From positions 62,001 to 126,000 of the forward strand of contig NZ_BDCD01000024.1 in NCBI RefSeq assembly GCF_001613325.1: a stretch of DNA of 64,000 nucleotides, given 5' to 3'. The position numbers were made by a program, and so were the translations under genes. Position 1 is the stretch's first letter. Every line of letters begins with the position of its first letter. This stretch comes from Nocardia yamanashiensis NBRC 100130 (GTDB lineage: Bacteria; Actinomycetota; Actinomycetes; Mycobacteriales; Mycobacteriaceae). Under the pieces are notes generated by a model, which did no database searches, was not told where the DNA came from, and was given only the letters and a program-made list of their open reading frames with translations. Shown here one piece after another: positions 26,807-35,467 of the stretch.

Positions 26807-26862
26807 TTGACATGTTATCAGTCAATGCATACTCTTCGATCCATAAGTTATCAGTCGATAAC
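26807..26862 (+). promoter_or_regulatory. MFS promoter with paired repressor sites
   Basis: TTGACA (26807-26812), 17 bp, TACTCT (26830-26835) is a strong promoter for the MFS gene. GTTATCAGTC occurs twice, at 26814-26823 inside the promoter spacer and at 26847-26856 downstream. The second copy extends to the perfect palindrome GTTATCAGTCGATAAC (26847-26862). The first is framed by TTGAC and GTCAA. These are likely targets of the divergent TetR protein. Confidence 0.7.
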
Positions 26863-26880
26863 AACAAAGGAATCGCCGGT

Positions 26881-28284
26881 ATGACCACCACCCTCACTTC
26901 CACGCCCCGTACGGCGGACACTCGACGCCGGCCGCTCGCCGCCGTCCTGGCCGCCGTGGGCATCCCCATGTTCATGGTCACCCTCGACAACCTCGTGGTG
27001 ACCAACGCGCTGCCGGTCATCAAGACCGAGCTCGGTGCCTCGCTGGCGGACCTGCAATGGTTCGTGAACGCCTACGCGCTGTCCTTCGCCGCGCTCATGC
27101 TCACCGCCTCCGCGCTCGGTGACCGGATCGGCCGCAAACGCGTATTCCTCATCGGCATCACGCTTTTCACACTGGCCTCGGCCGCCTGCGCCCTCGCCAC
27201 CGATCCCGGCATGCTCATCGCGGCCCGGGCGGTGCAGGGCTTCGGCGCGGCGGCGGTCATGCCGCTGTCGCTACCGCTGTTGTCGGCGGCGGTGCCGGAA
27301 AAGCTGCGCAGCGCCGCCATCGGCATCTGGGGCGGCATTTCCGGACTGGGCGTGGCGCTCGGCCCGGTGGTCGGCGGCGCGGTCGTCGACGGCCTGAGCT
27401 GGCAGTGGATCTTCTGGATCAATGTGCCCATCGGCCTGCTGGCGGTGCCGTTCGCGGCCCGCGTCCTCGGTGAATCCTTCGGCGAGGCGAAGCGTGTGGA
27501 CCTGCCCGGGCTGGTGCTGTCGGCGGGCGGCGTGCTCGCGGTGGTGTGGGGCGTGATCCACGGCGCCGACGACGGCTGGACCTCGGCGAACGTGCTGGGC
27601 GCGCTGCTCGGCGGCGCGGTGCTGCTGATCGCCTTCCTCGGCTGGGAATGGCGTTCCCCCGAACCCATGCTGCCGTTGCGGCTGTTCAAGTCCCGCGGGT
27701 TCAGCGTCATCAACGCCATCATGGTGACCTTCTCCATGGGCGCGTTCGGCTCGATCTTCCTGCTGGCGCAGTACTTCCAGGTGGTGCGCGGTTACTCCCC
27801 GCTGGAATCCGGCATCCGCACCCTGCCCTGGACCCTCGCCCCCATGTTCGTCGCGCCGCTGGCCGGGCTGATCGTGGACAAGGTGGGCCCGCGCGTCCTG
27901 GTCGGGGTCGGTCAGGCGTTCCTGGCCATCGCCCTCGGCTGGATGTCGCTCATCACCAGCGTGGACGTCTCCTACAGCGCCTTCCTGCTCCCGTTCGTCC
28001 TCGGCGGCATCGGCATGGGCCTGACCTTCGCCCCGTCCTCCACCGTCGTGATGGCCAGCAGCGCACCCGCCGACCAGGGCATGGCCTCGGGCACCACCAG
28101 CACCATCCGCGAAGTCGGCGTCGCCCTCGGCATCGCGGTGCTGGCCTCCGTGTTCTCTTCCTACGGTGCGTATCTCACCCCGCAGAGCTACGTGGACGGC
28201 CTGGCCCCCGCCGTCGGAGTCGGCGCGGCCATCGTCGCGGTCGGCGCCGTCATCTCGCTGCTGCTGCCCGGTCGCAAAGCCTGA
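26881..28284 (+). CDS. MFS drug exporter, 14-TM (DHA2) type
   Basis: 467 aa with about 14 hydrophobic helices. Motif A is seen as ALGDRIGRKRVFLIG and motif C as GLGVALGPVVGGAVVD, with VTLDNLVVTNALPVI in helix 1, all features of the EmrB/QacA (DHA2) H+-antiport group. It probably exports lipophilic drugs or an endogenous metabolite across the inner membrane. ATG 26881 follows AAAGGAATCGCCGGT; the frame is open further upstream but runs through the promoter. Expression is likely controlled by the divergent TetR protein. An 11-bp-stem terminator follows. Confidence 0.92.
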   Translation: MTTTLTSTPRTADTRRRPLAAVLAAVGIPMFMVTLDNLVVTNALPVIKTELGASLADLQWFVNAYALSFAALMLTASALGDRIGRKRVFLIGITLFTLASAACALATDPGMLIAARAVQGFGAAAVMPLSLPLLSAAVPEKLRSAAIGIWGGISGLGVALGPVVGGAVVDGLSWQWIFWINVPIGLLAVPFAARVLGESFGEAKRVDLPGLVLSAGGVLAVVWGVIHGADDGWTSANVLGALLGGAVLLIAFLGWEWRSPEPMLPLRLFKSRGFSVINAIMVTFSMGAFGSIFLLAQYFQVVRGYSPLESGIRTLPWTLAPMFVAPLAGLIVDKVGPRVLVGVGQAFLAIALGWMSLITSVDVSYSAFLLPFVLGGIGMGLTFAPSSTVVMASSAPADQGMASGTTSTIREVGVALGIAVLASVFSSYGAYLTPQSYVDGLAPAVGVGAAIVAVGAVISLLLPGRKA

Positions 28285-28292
28285 AATCCCTT

Positions 28293-28324
28293 CGGTGCCC
28301 CTGTCGAAACCGGCAGGGGCACCG
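28293..28324. terminator. Bidirectional terminator hairpin
   Basis: CGGTGCCCCTG (28293-28303) and CAGGGGCACCG (28314-28324) form a perfect 11-bp stem with a 10-nt loop, in the 42-bp gap between the convergent MFS gene and the signalling operon. Confidence 0.65.
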
Positions 28325-28326
28325 GG

Positions 28327-29379
28327 CTATTCGACGCCCCGCACGATCGGGACCTTGGGGGTGCCGGACAGATCGAAGCTGACCTTGCGTACGGTGAGCG
28401 CGTTCGCCGCGCGGACGGTCGCGAGTTCGTCGCGCCCCCGGGGAACGGTCCGGATGATGATCTCGCCGTCCGCGGCCTCGTCCAGTTCGGCGGCGATGCC
28501 GCGCAGCAGCCGCTCGTGCACGTCCTCGTCCAATTCGTCGAGGTCGCCGTCGTCGAACATCTTGACCGCCACCCCGCGATTGCGCGCCGCGTCAGCGGCC
28601 GGGTTGACCATTTCGTGCACGAGCCCGCTGCCGCGCAGGATGGCCGACAGCTGCGATTCCAAAGCCTCGCACGCCCGGGCGTGATCGGGGCTGAGCTGGC
28701 GGCTGCCGTCCCCGATACGCTCGAGCAGCGGCCGGGCGACCTCGGCCAGCTCGTAGAGCCGCTTGTCGAGTTCCCGGCGGGTCCTGGCCGCCTTCTCGAT
28801 CTGCCGGACCGCGGAGTCCTGCTGCGCCCGGGCGGCGAAGATCTTGGCCGCCGCCGGCCGGATCGTGTACGCGAACATGGTCGACATGGCCAGCGGACCG
28901 AGATTGGGCAGCGACAGGAACAGCGCGGCGAGCAGGCCTTGGCCGGTCGCCGTGGTCCAGACGGTCGTGACGAGAACGGTGGCGGCCATGGCGGTCACCG
29001 CGAAACCGGTGCGGCCGCGCACACACAGGAACGTCAGCATCAGGGTGTAGACGTTTGCCGGCCAGTTCTGGTGCGCATAGGTGATGGGCGGCGGGGTCAG
29101 CAGGACCAGTGCGGACGTGGCGGGGGCCGCGGCCGCGATCGCCAAGGCGGGGCGGGCCGGCAGCGGGTCGCCGCGCACTGCGAGCAATGCGATTCCGGCA
29201 CACCAGAAGACGAGCACCGTCACGGCGGACTGCCATAGGTGCGTGTGCGTGTGCCCGACGGCGATGATCGCGGGGCCCGCGAGGCCGGCGCAGTAGAAGG
29301 CGAGGAGGGCGGCCGCGGCGGGGGTGTTCATCCCGAGCAGCGATCGGACATCCTCGGGTTGCCGTTCGGGCCCGTTCAC
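28327..29379 (-). CDS. Membrane protein with degenerate kinase-like cytoplasmic domain
   Basis: 350 aa. About six N-terminal hydrophobic segments (residues 10-180) are followed by a helical region (IEKAARTRRELDKRLYELAEVARPLLERIG) and a C-terminal alpha/beta domain of about 120 residues (AVKMFDDGDLDELDEDVHERLLRGIAAELDEAADGEIIIRTV). The layout mirrors a membrane sensor kinase, but no phospho-acceptor His box and no ATP-binding N, G1 or G2 boxes can be recognised. It may be a non-catalytic partner of the kinase encoded directly upstream. GTG 29379 overlaps the kinase stop (GTGA), indicating translational coupling. Confidence 0.75.
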   Translation of the reverse strand: MNGPERQPEDVRSLLGMNTPAAAALLAFYCAGLAGPAIIAVGHTHTHLWQSAVTVLVFWCAGIALLAVRGDPLPARPALAIAAAAPATSALVLLTPPPITYAHQNWPANVYTLMLTFLCVRGRTGFAVTAMAATVLVTTVWTTATGQGLLAALFLSLPNLGPLAMSTMFAYTIRPAAAKIFAARAQQDSAVRQIEKAARTRRELDKRLYELAEVARPLLERIGDGSRQLSPDHARACEALESQLSAILRGSGLVHEMVNPAADAARNRGVAVKMFDDGDLDELDEDVHERLLRGIAAELDEAADGEIIIRTVPRGRDELATVRAANALTVRKVSFDLSGTPKVPIVRGVE

Positions 29380-30539
29380 GGAGCGACCCACAGCATTTCG
29401 ACGGTGGTGCCGTGGCCCTTGCGGGAGTCGATGCGCAGCGTGCCGCCGATGGCGTCCACCTGGCGGGGGAGTCGTTGCAGACCCCAGCGGCGGCTCATCC
29501 GGGTGGTGTCGAATCCCTTGCCGTCGTCATCGACGGTCACGCCCAGCCGGCCCGGCCCGATCCGCAGCGTCACCGCCTGCTTCACCTCGGAACCGTTGTG
29601 CCGGAGGCTGTTTCCCACCGCCTCCTTCAGTACCAGGCCGGCGGTGCGGACCACGGCGGCGTCGAAGACGGCGGGCCGGCCGTCGAGAGCTGATTCCAGG
29701 ATCAGCGGCAGTTCGTCGTCGAGCGTCACCAGCTTCTCCTCGAGGTAGGCGATGGCGGCGGCGCCCGTCATCGGTTCGTCGCCGGTCCGGGTGTGAATCT
29801 CGGCGAGCGCGCGCAGCGCTTCGTGCGCGTCGGCGGGGCTGGATCGCATGGCCATTCCGATCCGCAGACAGTGCATGACGTTGTCGTGCACTATGTTCGC
29901 GAACTGCTCCCGGTCGTCGTTGTAGGCGAGCACGGATTCGGCGTCGGCGCTCAATCGGATCGCCTCCTCGCGCGCGGCGTCGAGCAGGCGTCCGGTGCGG
30001 ACGGCCCGCAGCGCGGCCGCGACGAAGGCGAGACAGAAACTGGTCGCGAAAATCCAGCTCATCCAGAAGGGTTCGGCGATCTCGGGGATCCGCTGCAGCC
30101 CGAGCAGCTGCACCTCGGTCACGACGACGATGGTGTATCCGATGACCCAGCGCGGTCGCCAGGTCAGCGCGGCCGCCATGGCGGCGAGTCCCGGAATATT
30201 GGTCAGGAAGGGCGGATCCGCCAGGAGTTCGCCCCGCCAGGCGACATACCAGGTGGACGCCGCGAGGAAGAAGCCGATGGCAGCCGCGCCCGCGGCCCGC
30301 TCCACGGCGCGTAGTTCGGCCAGGAACGCCGTCGCCAGCAGGACGACCGCCGGCCCGTAGACGGCGGTGAGCCCGAGCGGCATCCACCATGCGGCGAGAT
30401 GCGCGCCTTCGGGCGCCAGCCGGGTGTAGAGCAGACCGAAATAGATCAGGTACCCGGTGGCGATGAAGATCGCGAAAAGGCGCAGCAACCGATCGCGGTC
30501 ACTCGTTCGCCCCGCTTCCGAGGGGGTCCTGAATTTCAT
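29376..30539 (-). CDS. Membrane sensor histidine kinase (NarL-partner type)
   Basis: 387 aa. Five to six hydrophobic helices cover about residues 20-185. A cytoplasmic dimerisation segment has QFANIVHDNVMHCLRIGMAM (His of VHDN as likely phosphosite). The HATPase domain has VLKEAVGNSLRHNGSEV (N box), DDDGKGFDTTRMSRRWGLQRL (G1/G2) and RKGHGTTVEML. Start ATG 30539 follows GAAGGG. It lies 9 bp after the response regulator gene and overlaps the next gene by 4 bp, so the three form one operon. The signal is unknown; the missing periplasmic loops suggest sensing within the membrane. Confidence 0.9.
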   Translation of the reverse strand: MKFRTPSEAGRTSDRDRLLRLFAIFIATGYLIYFGLLYTRLAPEGAHLAAWWMPLGLTAVYGPAVVLLATAFLAELRAVERAAGAAAIGFFLAASTWYVAWRGELLADPPFLTNIPGLAAMAAALTWRPRWVIGYTIVVVTEVQLLGLQRIPEIAEPFWMSWIFATSFCLAFVAAALRAVRTGRLLDAAREEAIRLSADAESVLAYNDDREQFANIVHDNVMHCLRIGMAMRSSPADAHEALRALAEIHTRTGDEPMTGAAAIAYLEEKLVTLDDELPLILESALDGRPAVFDAAVVRTAGLVLKEAVGNSLRHNGSEVKQAVTLRIGPGRLGVTVDDDGKGFDTTRMSRRWGLQRLPRQVDAIGGTLRIDSRKGHGTTVEMLWVAP

Positions 30540-30548
30540 TGTCACCCT

Positions 30549-31217
30549 TCACCCGTCCCAGTCCTGGAAATAACCGTCGACGCGCGCCCGCGCGGCCAGA
30601 TCGCCCTTCTTCCGCACTTCGAAACCGGCTTCGGTGTATTTGTCCTTGATTTTCGCGACGTACTTGCGGATGGTGTCGGGCGCCAGGTGCAGTTCGGTCG
30701 CGATATCTATCGCGGTGTCGCCGGAGGCGTACATGGCCAGCACTTTGCGTTCGCGTTCGGTGAGCTGCGGGATCAATTCCGCATCGGCGTCGAGGGCGGC
30801 GGCCCAATCGACCGAGGGTGCGGCCTGCCCGGTGACGGCGAGGCGCACTGCTTCGACGAGTTTGCCCGCAGGTTCGGTTTTGGTGATGACGCCGAGCACA
30901 CCGGCTTTGGCGGCTTCCTGGACCAGGTAGCGCCGGTCGCGGGAGGTGTAGACCAGGACGTTGGCGATGCCCGCGTCCTTGAGTGCGCGGATGTTCTTCT
31001 TGGGCGTCGATTTGTCGGGTAGCCCTTGGAGATCCAGGATCACCAGGTCCAGTTCGGTTGTGACGGAGAGCAGTTCGGCCACCGTGTGACCGTCGGCGAC
31101 CAGGCGCAGTTCCGGATATGGCTGGAAGAAGCCGTGCAATGCGGCGCGGGCCATCTCCAGATGATCTTCGACCAATCCGATTCGGTAGGTGGGGAATTCC
31201 GGTTCCATCGCGTTCAT
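30549..31217 (-). CDS. NarL/LuxR-type response regulator
   Basis: 222 aa. The receiver domain has the acidic pair Glu17-Asp18, the phosphorylatable Asp62 in LVILDLQG, and the switch region VLVYTSRDRRYLVQEAAKAGVLGVITKTEP with the conserved Lys. The LuxR helix-turn-helix lies at about 155-205 (LTERERKVLAMYASGDTAIDIATELHLAPDTIRKYVAKIKDKY). Residues after Asp62 (GLPDKSTPKKN) are an unusual charged insertion. ATG 31217 (MNAMEPEF) follows GGAAGG. It is first in the operon with the kinase and the kinase-like membrane protein genes, so its phosphorylated form probably regulates genes elsewhere or its own operon. Confidence 0.92.
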   Translation of the reverse strand: MNAMEPEFPTYRIGLVEDHLEMARAALHGFFQPYPELRLVADGHTVAELLSVTTELDLVILDLQGLPDKSTPKKNIRALKDAGIANVLVYTSRDRRYLVQEAAKAGVLGVITKTEPAGKLVEAVRLAVTGQAAPSVDWAAALDADAELIPQLTERERKVLAMYASGDTAIDIATELHLAPDTIRKYVAKIKDKYTEAGFEVRKKGDLAARARVDGYFQDWDG

Positions 31218-31325
31218 CGAAACCTTCCGAGCTGATGGAGTCACTCATAAAAGCGACCGGTCGGATAAAAGAGTCTGCGCGGACTGCCTGGATCAACTCT
31301 AGAAGGCGGCGGACCCGTGATACAC

Positions 31326-31381
31326 CCCAAAATTTGGTATCTCCGCGGCGATACCGCGCGCACCACTCCCAAGAATTGGGA
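31326..31381. promoter_or_regulatory. Two small palindromes between the response regulator gene and the 31485 gene
   Basis: CCAAAATTTGG (31326-31336) and TCCCAAGAATTGGGA (31367-31381) are perfect inverted repeats in the 267-bp divergent intergenic region. Both are AT-rich against a GC-rich background and could be binding sites for the neighbouring LuxR-type regulator. Confidence 0.4.
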
Positions 31382-31484
31382 ATGTTGCCGGGAAGGTGCC
31401 GATCGTAATCTGATACGCGGGAATTCGAAGACCTCGCGGCCGCTGCTCGCACGGCGCGATGGCTGTTCGGCGAAGGGAAGAACC

Positions 31485-32423
31485 GTGTCGCACACCACCG
31501 ATTTCGAACCGGCGGTCCACCCGCGCCCGTCCGGTGCCGCCGCCACCATGCTGCGGTGCGCGGCCCGCGCGGCGCTGACCGCGCCGGCCGGTCCCTCGCC
31601 CGCCTACCTGGATGTGCTGTCCGAGGCGCGGCGTGCGGTGGGAGGGCTTGCGGTGCAATTGAATCGCGCGGTACGGGAATTCGCCCCCGCGGAGCGGATC
31701 CCGGATGCGGCGCAGTGTTTCGCCGCGGTGATCGACGACGTCCCGGCCGCGCGACTGCTACCGGAGGACGAGGCCGAACTCTACGAGTTCATCGCGCGGT
31801 TCATCGACCACGCCACCCGGAGCGTGACCGCCGCGGCGCGGCAGCGAGCGCCCGGCGACACGCTGCCGTGGCGGGCGGCGCCCGTGTCCTCGCTGGAACG
31901 CTGGCGGCGCGGCAATCAGCTCTACGCCCTCGCCAATCGGTCTGCGGCACAACATATCCGTATGGCCTCCGGTGCGTTGCTGGCCGGACCAGGTATCGCG
32001 GCGGCCGCCCTGACCGGTGCGGCGGCCGACGTGCGCGCGCTGACCGCGGCCATGTCCTACGCCGCGGCGATGCCGGTGCCGCGGTACGCGTCCGTGGTGC
32101 GCCCGGGCGCGGCTCGGCCCCGGTTGCGGTTCGAACCGGACGGGTCGATGAACCTCGATCACCGCGAGTATCGGGCCGCGATGGACGAACTGCTGTCCGA
32201 TCTCGACCTGCGCACGGCCGAACTCCCGGCACCGGTCGCCGCGGCGTTCGGGCTGCTGCTCGATGCCGATCTACAGGATCTGGAACGGCGCATAGGCCTC
32301 ACCCATCGGCTGGTGGGTTCGGTTGCGGCGCATGATCATCGGCCCGCGGTCCATGCGCTTCGCCTGGCGTACCGCCGGCGCGTGGACGCGTATCTGCCGT
32401 TCCTGTGCCCCGCACACGGGTAG
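31485..32423 (+). CDS. Hypothetical protein
   Basis: 312 aa, Ala/Arg-rich and mainly helical by eye (AARAALTAPAGPSPAYLDVLSEARRAVGGLAVQL, FIARFIDHATRSVTAAARQ), without signal peptide, membrane segment or recognised domain. GTG 31485 follows AAGGGAAGAACC; the open frame upstream to 31317 covers regulatory palindromes and is probably not translated. It is divergent from the three-gene signalling operon, so it is a candidate target of that system. Function unknown. Confidence 0.65.
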   Translation: MSHTTDFEPAVHPRPSGAAATMLRCAARAALTAPAGPSPAYLDVLSEARRAVGGLAVQLNRAVREFAPAERIPDAAQCFAAVIDDVPAARLLPEDEAELYEFIARFIDHATRSVTAAARQRAPGDTLPWRAAPVSSLERWRRGNQLYALANRSAAQHIRMASGALLAGPGIAAAALTGAAADVRALTAAMSYAAAMPVPRYASVVRPGAARPRLRFEPDGSMNLDHREYRAAMDELLSDLDLRTAELPAPVAAAFGLLLDADLQDLERRIGLTHRLVGSVAAHDHRPAVHALRLAYRRRVDAYLPFLCPAHG

Positions 32424-32454
32424 CCGCGGGGCGATCGGGTGGTAGCGCCTGCGG

Positions 32455-33048
32455 TCAGGACGCGGGCGCCGTGCCCAGTTCGGCCGTGATCGCGCCCGCC
32501 AGCAGTTCGCGGGCGCGATCGAGGGCGAGGGAACCACTGTGCCAGCGCTCGGAGAGCCCTTCGATCAGTGCGGTGAGGCGTTCCGCCGCAGCGGTGGCAT
32601 CGACCGTGCCGGTAATGGTTCCGGCGTCCTGGGCCGCGCGGATGAGTTCCGCGATATCGGAGTTCCAGCTGAGCGTGGTGGCGGTCAGCGGGGCCCGCAG
32701 GTCGGTGTTGAACACCGCGCTGGCGCGCAATTCGCCCCAGGCGATGGAGGTTTCGCGGACGTCGTCGCGGTCCTGCAATTCCGCCAGCAGCGTGGCCTCG
32801 AGCTGGGTGCGCGGGTCGGCGGCATCGATCCAGGCGTCGTCGGTGTAGGACTGGGCGCGGTGGTTGACGTGGGCGAGGGCGGCGTGCAGCACTCCCGAGC
32901 GATCTTTGAAGTGGTAGTAGATCAGTGCGGTGGAGACGCCGGCCTCGGTGGCGAGCTTGTCGATGCGCAGGCCGCGGACGCCGTCCTGGGCGATGACGCG
33001 GACGGCGGCTTCCAGAATCTGAGTGGCGCGGTCTGACACGGTTGTCAC
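32455..33048 (-). CDS. TetR-family regulator linked to the agmatine-deiminase genes
   Basis: 197 aa. The helix-turn-helix LRIDKLATEAGVSTALIYYHFKDRSGVL is typical. The C-terminal TetR domain has DDVRETSIAWGELRASAVFN and LIEGLSERWHSG. It starts with GTG 33048, eight bp after the stop of the first agmatine-deiminase gene on the same strand, so they are co-transcribed. An 18-bp site shared by the promoters of both deiminase genes is a probable target. Confidence 0.9.
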   Translation of the reverse strand: MTTVSDRATQILEAAVRVIAQDGVRGLRIDKLATEAGVSTALIYYHFKDRSGVLHAALAHVNHRAQSYTDDAWIDAADPRTQLEATLLAELQDRDDVRETSIAWGELRASAVFNTDLRAPLTATTLSWNSDIAELIRAAQDAGTITGTVDATAAAERLTALIEGLSERWHSGSLALDRARELLAGAITAELGTAPAS

Positions 33049-33056
33049 CTTATGGG

Positions 33057-34175
33057 TTAGTGGGCGGGCTCTTGCTGGGTGGTGCAGTGGATGCCGCCGC
33101 CACCGGCCGCGATGGCGTCGATGTTCAGCTGCACGATCTGCCGGTCGGGGAACAGGCGGGCCAGGGTGTCGTGGGCGGCGGCGTCGGCGGCCGCATCGCC
33201 GAATTCGGGGGCGATGACCGCGCCGTTGCAGACGTAGAAGTTGATGTAGCCGGCCGCGAAATCGTCGCCCGGGTTCGCGTAGCGCAGGTCGGTGGGCGCT
33301 TCCAGGGTTTCCACCTCCAGCGGGCGGCCCTGGGCGTCATTGGCGTTGTGCAGGATCTCGAGGTGGGTGCGGGTGATGTCGTAGTCGTAGGACTCCTCGT
33401 TGTTGTCCAGCCCGGCCACCACCACGCCCGGGCGGGCGAAGCGGGCGTAGAAGTCGGTGTGGCCGTCGGTGATGTCCTGACCGGCGATACCGGGCAGCCA
33501 GATCACCTTCCGGATGCCCAGCAGCCGGTCCAGTTCGGCTTCGACCTCGGGTTTCTTCCAGCCCGGATTGCGATTGGCGTTCAGCACACAGGATTCGGTG
33601 ATGATCGCGGTGCCCTGCCCGTCGACCTCGATACCGCCGCCCTCGAGCACCAGATCGGTGTGCACGGTCCGCACGCCCGCCCGATCGTCCACGAACGCGG
33701 CGACCTTGGCGTCGCGCTTGTGCTTCTGCTTGCCGCCCCAGCCGTTGAAGTTGAAATCGACACCGCCCCAGCCGTTTTCGCCGCGCACGAACACCGGTCC
33801 GGTATCGCGCATCCACAGGTCGTCGATATCGGTGGCGATCAGCTCCACATTCGCGCCGCCGATCAAGCCGCGCGCCAGACCCATCTCGTCGGGCCGCACC
33901 AGCATCGACACCGGCTCGAAACGCGCGATGGCGACGGCGATACCGGCCAGATCGCGCCGCACCTGCGGCAGCAGTTCGTCGCCCCAGATCGGTTCGCTCG
34001 GGCCGAAAGCCATCCAGGTGCGCTTGTGCGGATCGCCTTCCTCCGGCATCGCCCAGCGGCTGCCGTCGCTTCCGGAACCGCCCGAATCGGACTCCGACAG
34101 ATCGTCGCAGGCGGCGGCCAGCAGCCCGCCCACGGCTACCAGCAGGCTCGATTGCATGAATCGGCGTCGTTGCAT
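33057..34175 (-). CDS. Exported agmatine deiminase-family protein (Tat lipoprotein)
   Basis: 372 aa, PF04371-type guanidino-group hydrolase (agmatine to N-carbamoylputrescine plus ammonia in the type family). Motifs: TDIDDLWMRDTGPVF, GVDFNFNGWGGKQ, VLEGGGIEVDGQGTAIITESCVLN, PGIAGQDITDGHTDFYARF, and the C-terminal catalytic Cys364 in GGGGIHCTTQQEPA. Unlike the usual cytosolic enzyme it starts MQRRRFMQSSLLVAVGG with a twin-Arg motif and lipobox LAAAC (Cys23), then a Ser/Gly/Asp linker, so it should be exported folded and membrane-anchored. ATG 34175 follows AGGAGATACGCG. The paralogue at 34295 lacks the signal peptide. Confidence 0.88.
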   Translation of the reverse strand: MQRRRFMQSSLLVAVGGLLAAACDDLSESDSGGSGSDGSRWAMPEEGDPHKRTWMAFGPSEPIWGDELLPQVRRDLAGIAVAIARFEPVSMLVRPDEMGLARGLIGGANVELIATDIDDLWMRDTGPVFVRGENGWGGVDFNFNGWGGKQKHKRDAKVAAFVDDRAGVRTVHTDLVLEGGGIEVDGQGTAIITESCVLNANRNPGWKKPEVEAELDRLLGIRKVIWLPGIAGQDITDGHTDFYARFARPGVVVAGLDNNEESYDYDITRTHLEILHNANDAQGRPLEVETLEAPTDLRYANPGDDFAAGYINFYVCNGAVIAPEFGDAAADAAAHDTLARLFPDRQIVQLNIDAIAAGGGGIHCTTQQEPAH

Positions 34176-34230
34176 CGCGTATCTCCTCACGTCTGTCAGG
34201 CCGCGTGCGGGCATCCCGAACGCTAGTCGC

Positions 34231-34248
34231 TGACTAACTTTTTGATCA
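34231..34248. promoter_or_regulatory. Shared 18-bp operator, copy 1
   Basis: TGACTAACTTTTTGATCA lies 56 bp upstream of the exported deiminase gene. It shares TGACTAA-N3-TTTG-R-TCA with the site at 35468-35485 and has TGA...TCA ends, as expected for a dimeric TetR site. Confidence 0.6.
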
Positions 34249-34294
34249 AGAATGGTGAGACGGGTGTCTCGGCGCGCCCGGTCGCGGACGGGTG

Positions 34295-35374
34295 CTAGCG
34301 GGCGGGTTCCTGCTGGGTGGTGCAGTGGATGCCGCCGCCACCGGCCGCGATGGCATCGATGTTCAGCTGCACGACGCGCCGGTCCGGGAACAGTCGCGTC
34401 AGGCTCGACAGCGCCGCGTTGTCGGCCTGCGGATCGCCGAATTCCGGGGCGATGACCGCACCGTTGCAGACGTAGAAATTGATGTAACCGGCTGCGAAAT
34501 CATCGGATTCGAACTGCGGCCGCACTCGCGACGGCCCGGCCAGCACCTCGACCCGCAGCCGCCGGCCCCGGGCGTCGGTGGCCTCGTGCAGGATCTCGAG
34601 ATGCTGCCGGGTGACGTCGTAATCGAAGGAATCCGGATCGTTGTCGAGCCCCGCGACCACCACTCCCGGCCGCGCGAACCGCGCATAGAAGTCGGTGTGC
34701 CCGTCGGTGATGTCGTACCCCGCGATCCCCGGCAGCCAGATCACCTTCGAAATGCCCAGCAGATACGCGAGTTCCTCCTCCACGTCCTGCCGCTTCCATC
34801 CGGGATTGCGATTGCGATTCAGCACGCAGGACTCGGTGATGATCGCGGTGCCCTCGCCGTCGACCTCGAGCCCGCCGCCCTCCAGCACCAGATCGGTCTC
34901 GAGCGCCTCCACCCCGGCCCGCCCGCTGATCTGCCCCGCCACTTCCGCGTCCCGCCGATGCGACTGCTTGCCGCCCCACCCGTTGAAGTTGAAATCGATC
35001 CCGCCCCAACCGGATTCACCCCGCACGAACACCGCCCCGGTATCTCGCGCCCAGATATCGTCCAGCACCGCCTCGACCAGCTCCACCCCCGGCCCGGTCA
35101 GCTCCCGCGCGATCGCCATGTCCTCGGCCCGCACCAGCATCGACACCGGCTCGAACCGCGCGATCGCATTGGCGATATTCGCCAGATCCCGCTGCGCCTG
35201 CGGCAGCAACTTCCGCCCCCACACCCGCTCGGTAGCCCCGAACGCCATCCACGTCCGCGCATGCGGCTCCCCCTCCTCAGGCATCACCCACCGCCGCTCA
35301 TCCTCCCCACCCTCACTCCCCAGAATCCCATCGATGATCGCCCAGCCCCGATCCAACAATCCACGTCTGCCCAT
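34295..35374 (-). CDS. Cytosolic agmatine deiminase-family protein
   Basis: 359 aa paralogue of the protein at 33057-34175, very similar along the whole catalytic domain (GEGTAIITESCVLNRNRNPGWKR, PGIAGYDITDGHTDFYARF, GGGGIHCTTQQEPA with Cys351). It lacks the twin-Arg signal and lipobox and begins MGRRGLLDRGWAIIDG, so it should stay in the cytoplasm. The predicted reaction is deimination of agmatine or a related guanidino compound. No carbamoylputrescine amidohydrolase gene lies nearby, so the polyamine route would be completed elsewhere. Start is ATG 35374. It lies upstream of the exported copy with its own copy of the shared operator. Confidence 0.87.
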   Translation of the reverse strand: MGRRGLLDRGWAIIDGILGSEGGEDERRWVMPEEGEPHARTWMAFGATERVWGRKLLPQAQRDLANIANAIARFEPVSMLVRAEDMAIARELTGPGVELVEAVLDDIWARDTGAVFVRGESGWGGIDFNFNGWGGKQSHRRDAEVAGQISGRAGVEALETDLVLEGGGLEVDGEGTAIITESCVLNRNRNPGWKRQDVEEELAYLLGISKVIWLPGIAGYDITDGHTDFYARFARPGVVVAGLDNDPDSFDYDVTRQHLEILHEATDARGRRLRVEVLAGPSRVRPQFESDDFAAGYINFYVCNGAVIAPEFGDPQADNAALSSLTRLFPDRRVVQLNIDAIAAGGGGIHCTTQQEPAR

Positions 35375-35467
35375 TTTCCCGATCCTCGCTTCCCATGCTC
35401 TCGGCCGAATCTCGAATCGATCACGAACACTGAGGTCAGCGACCGATCGGCAACCCCAAACTACCTC

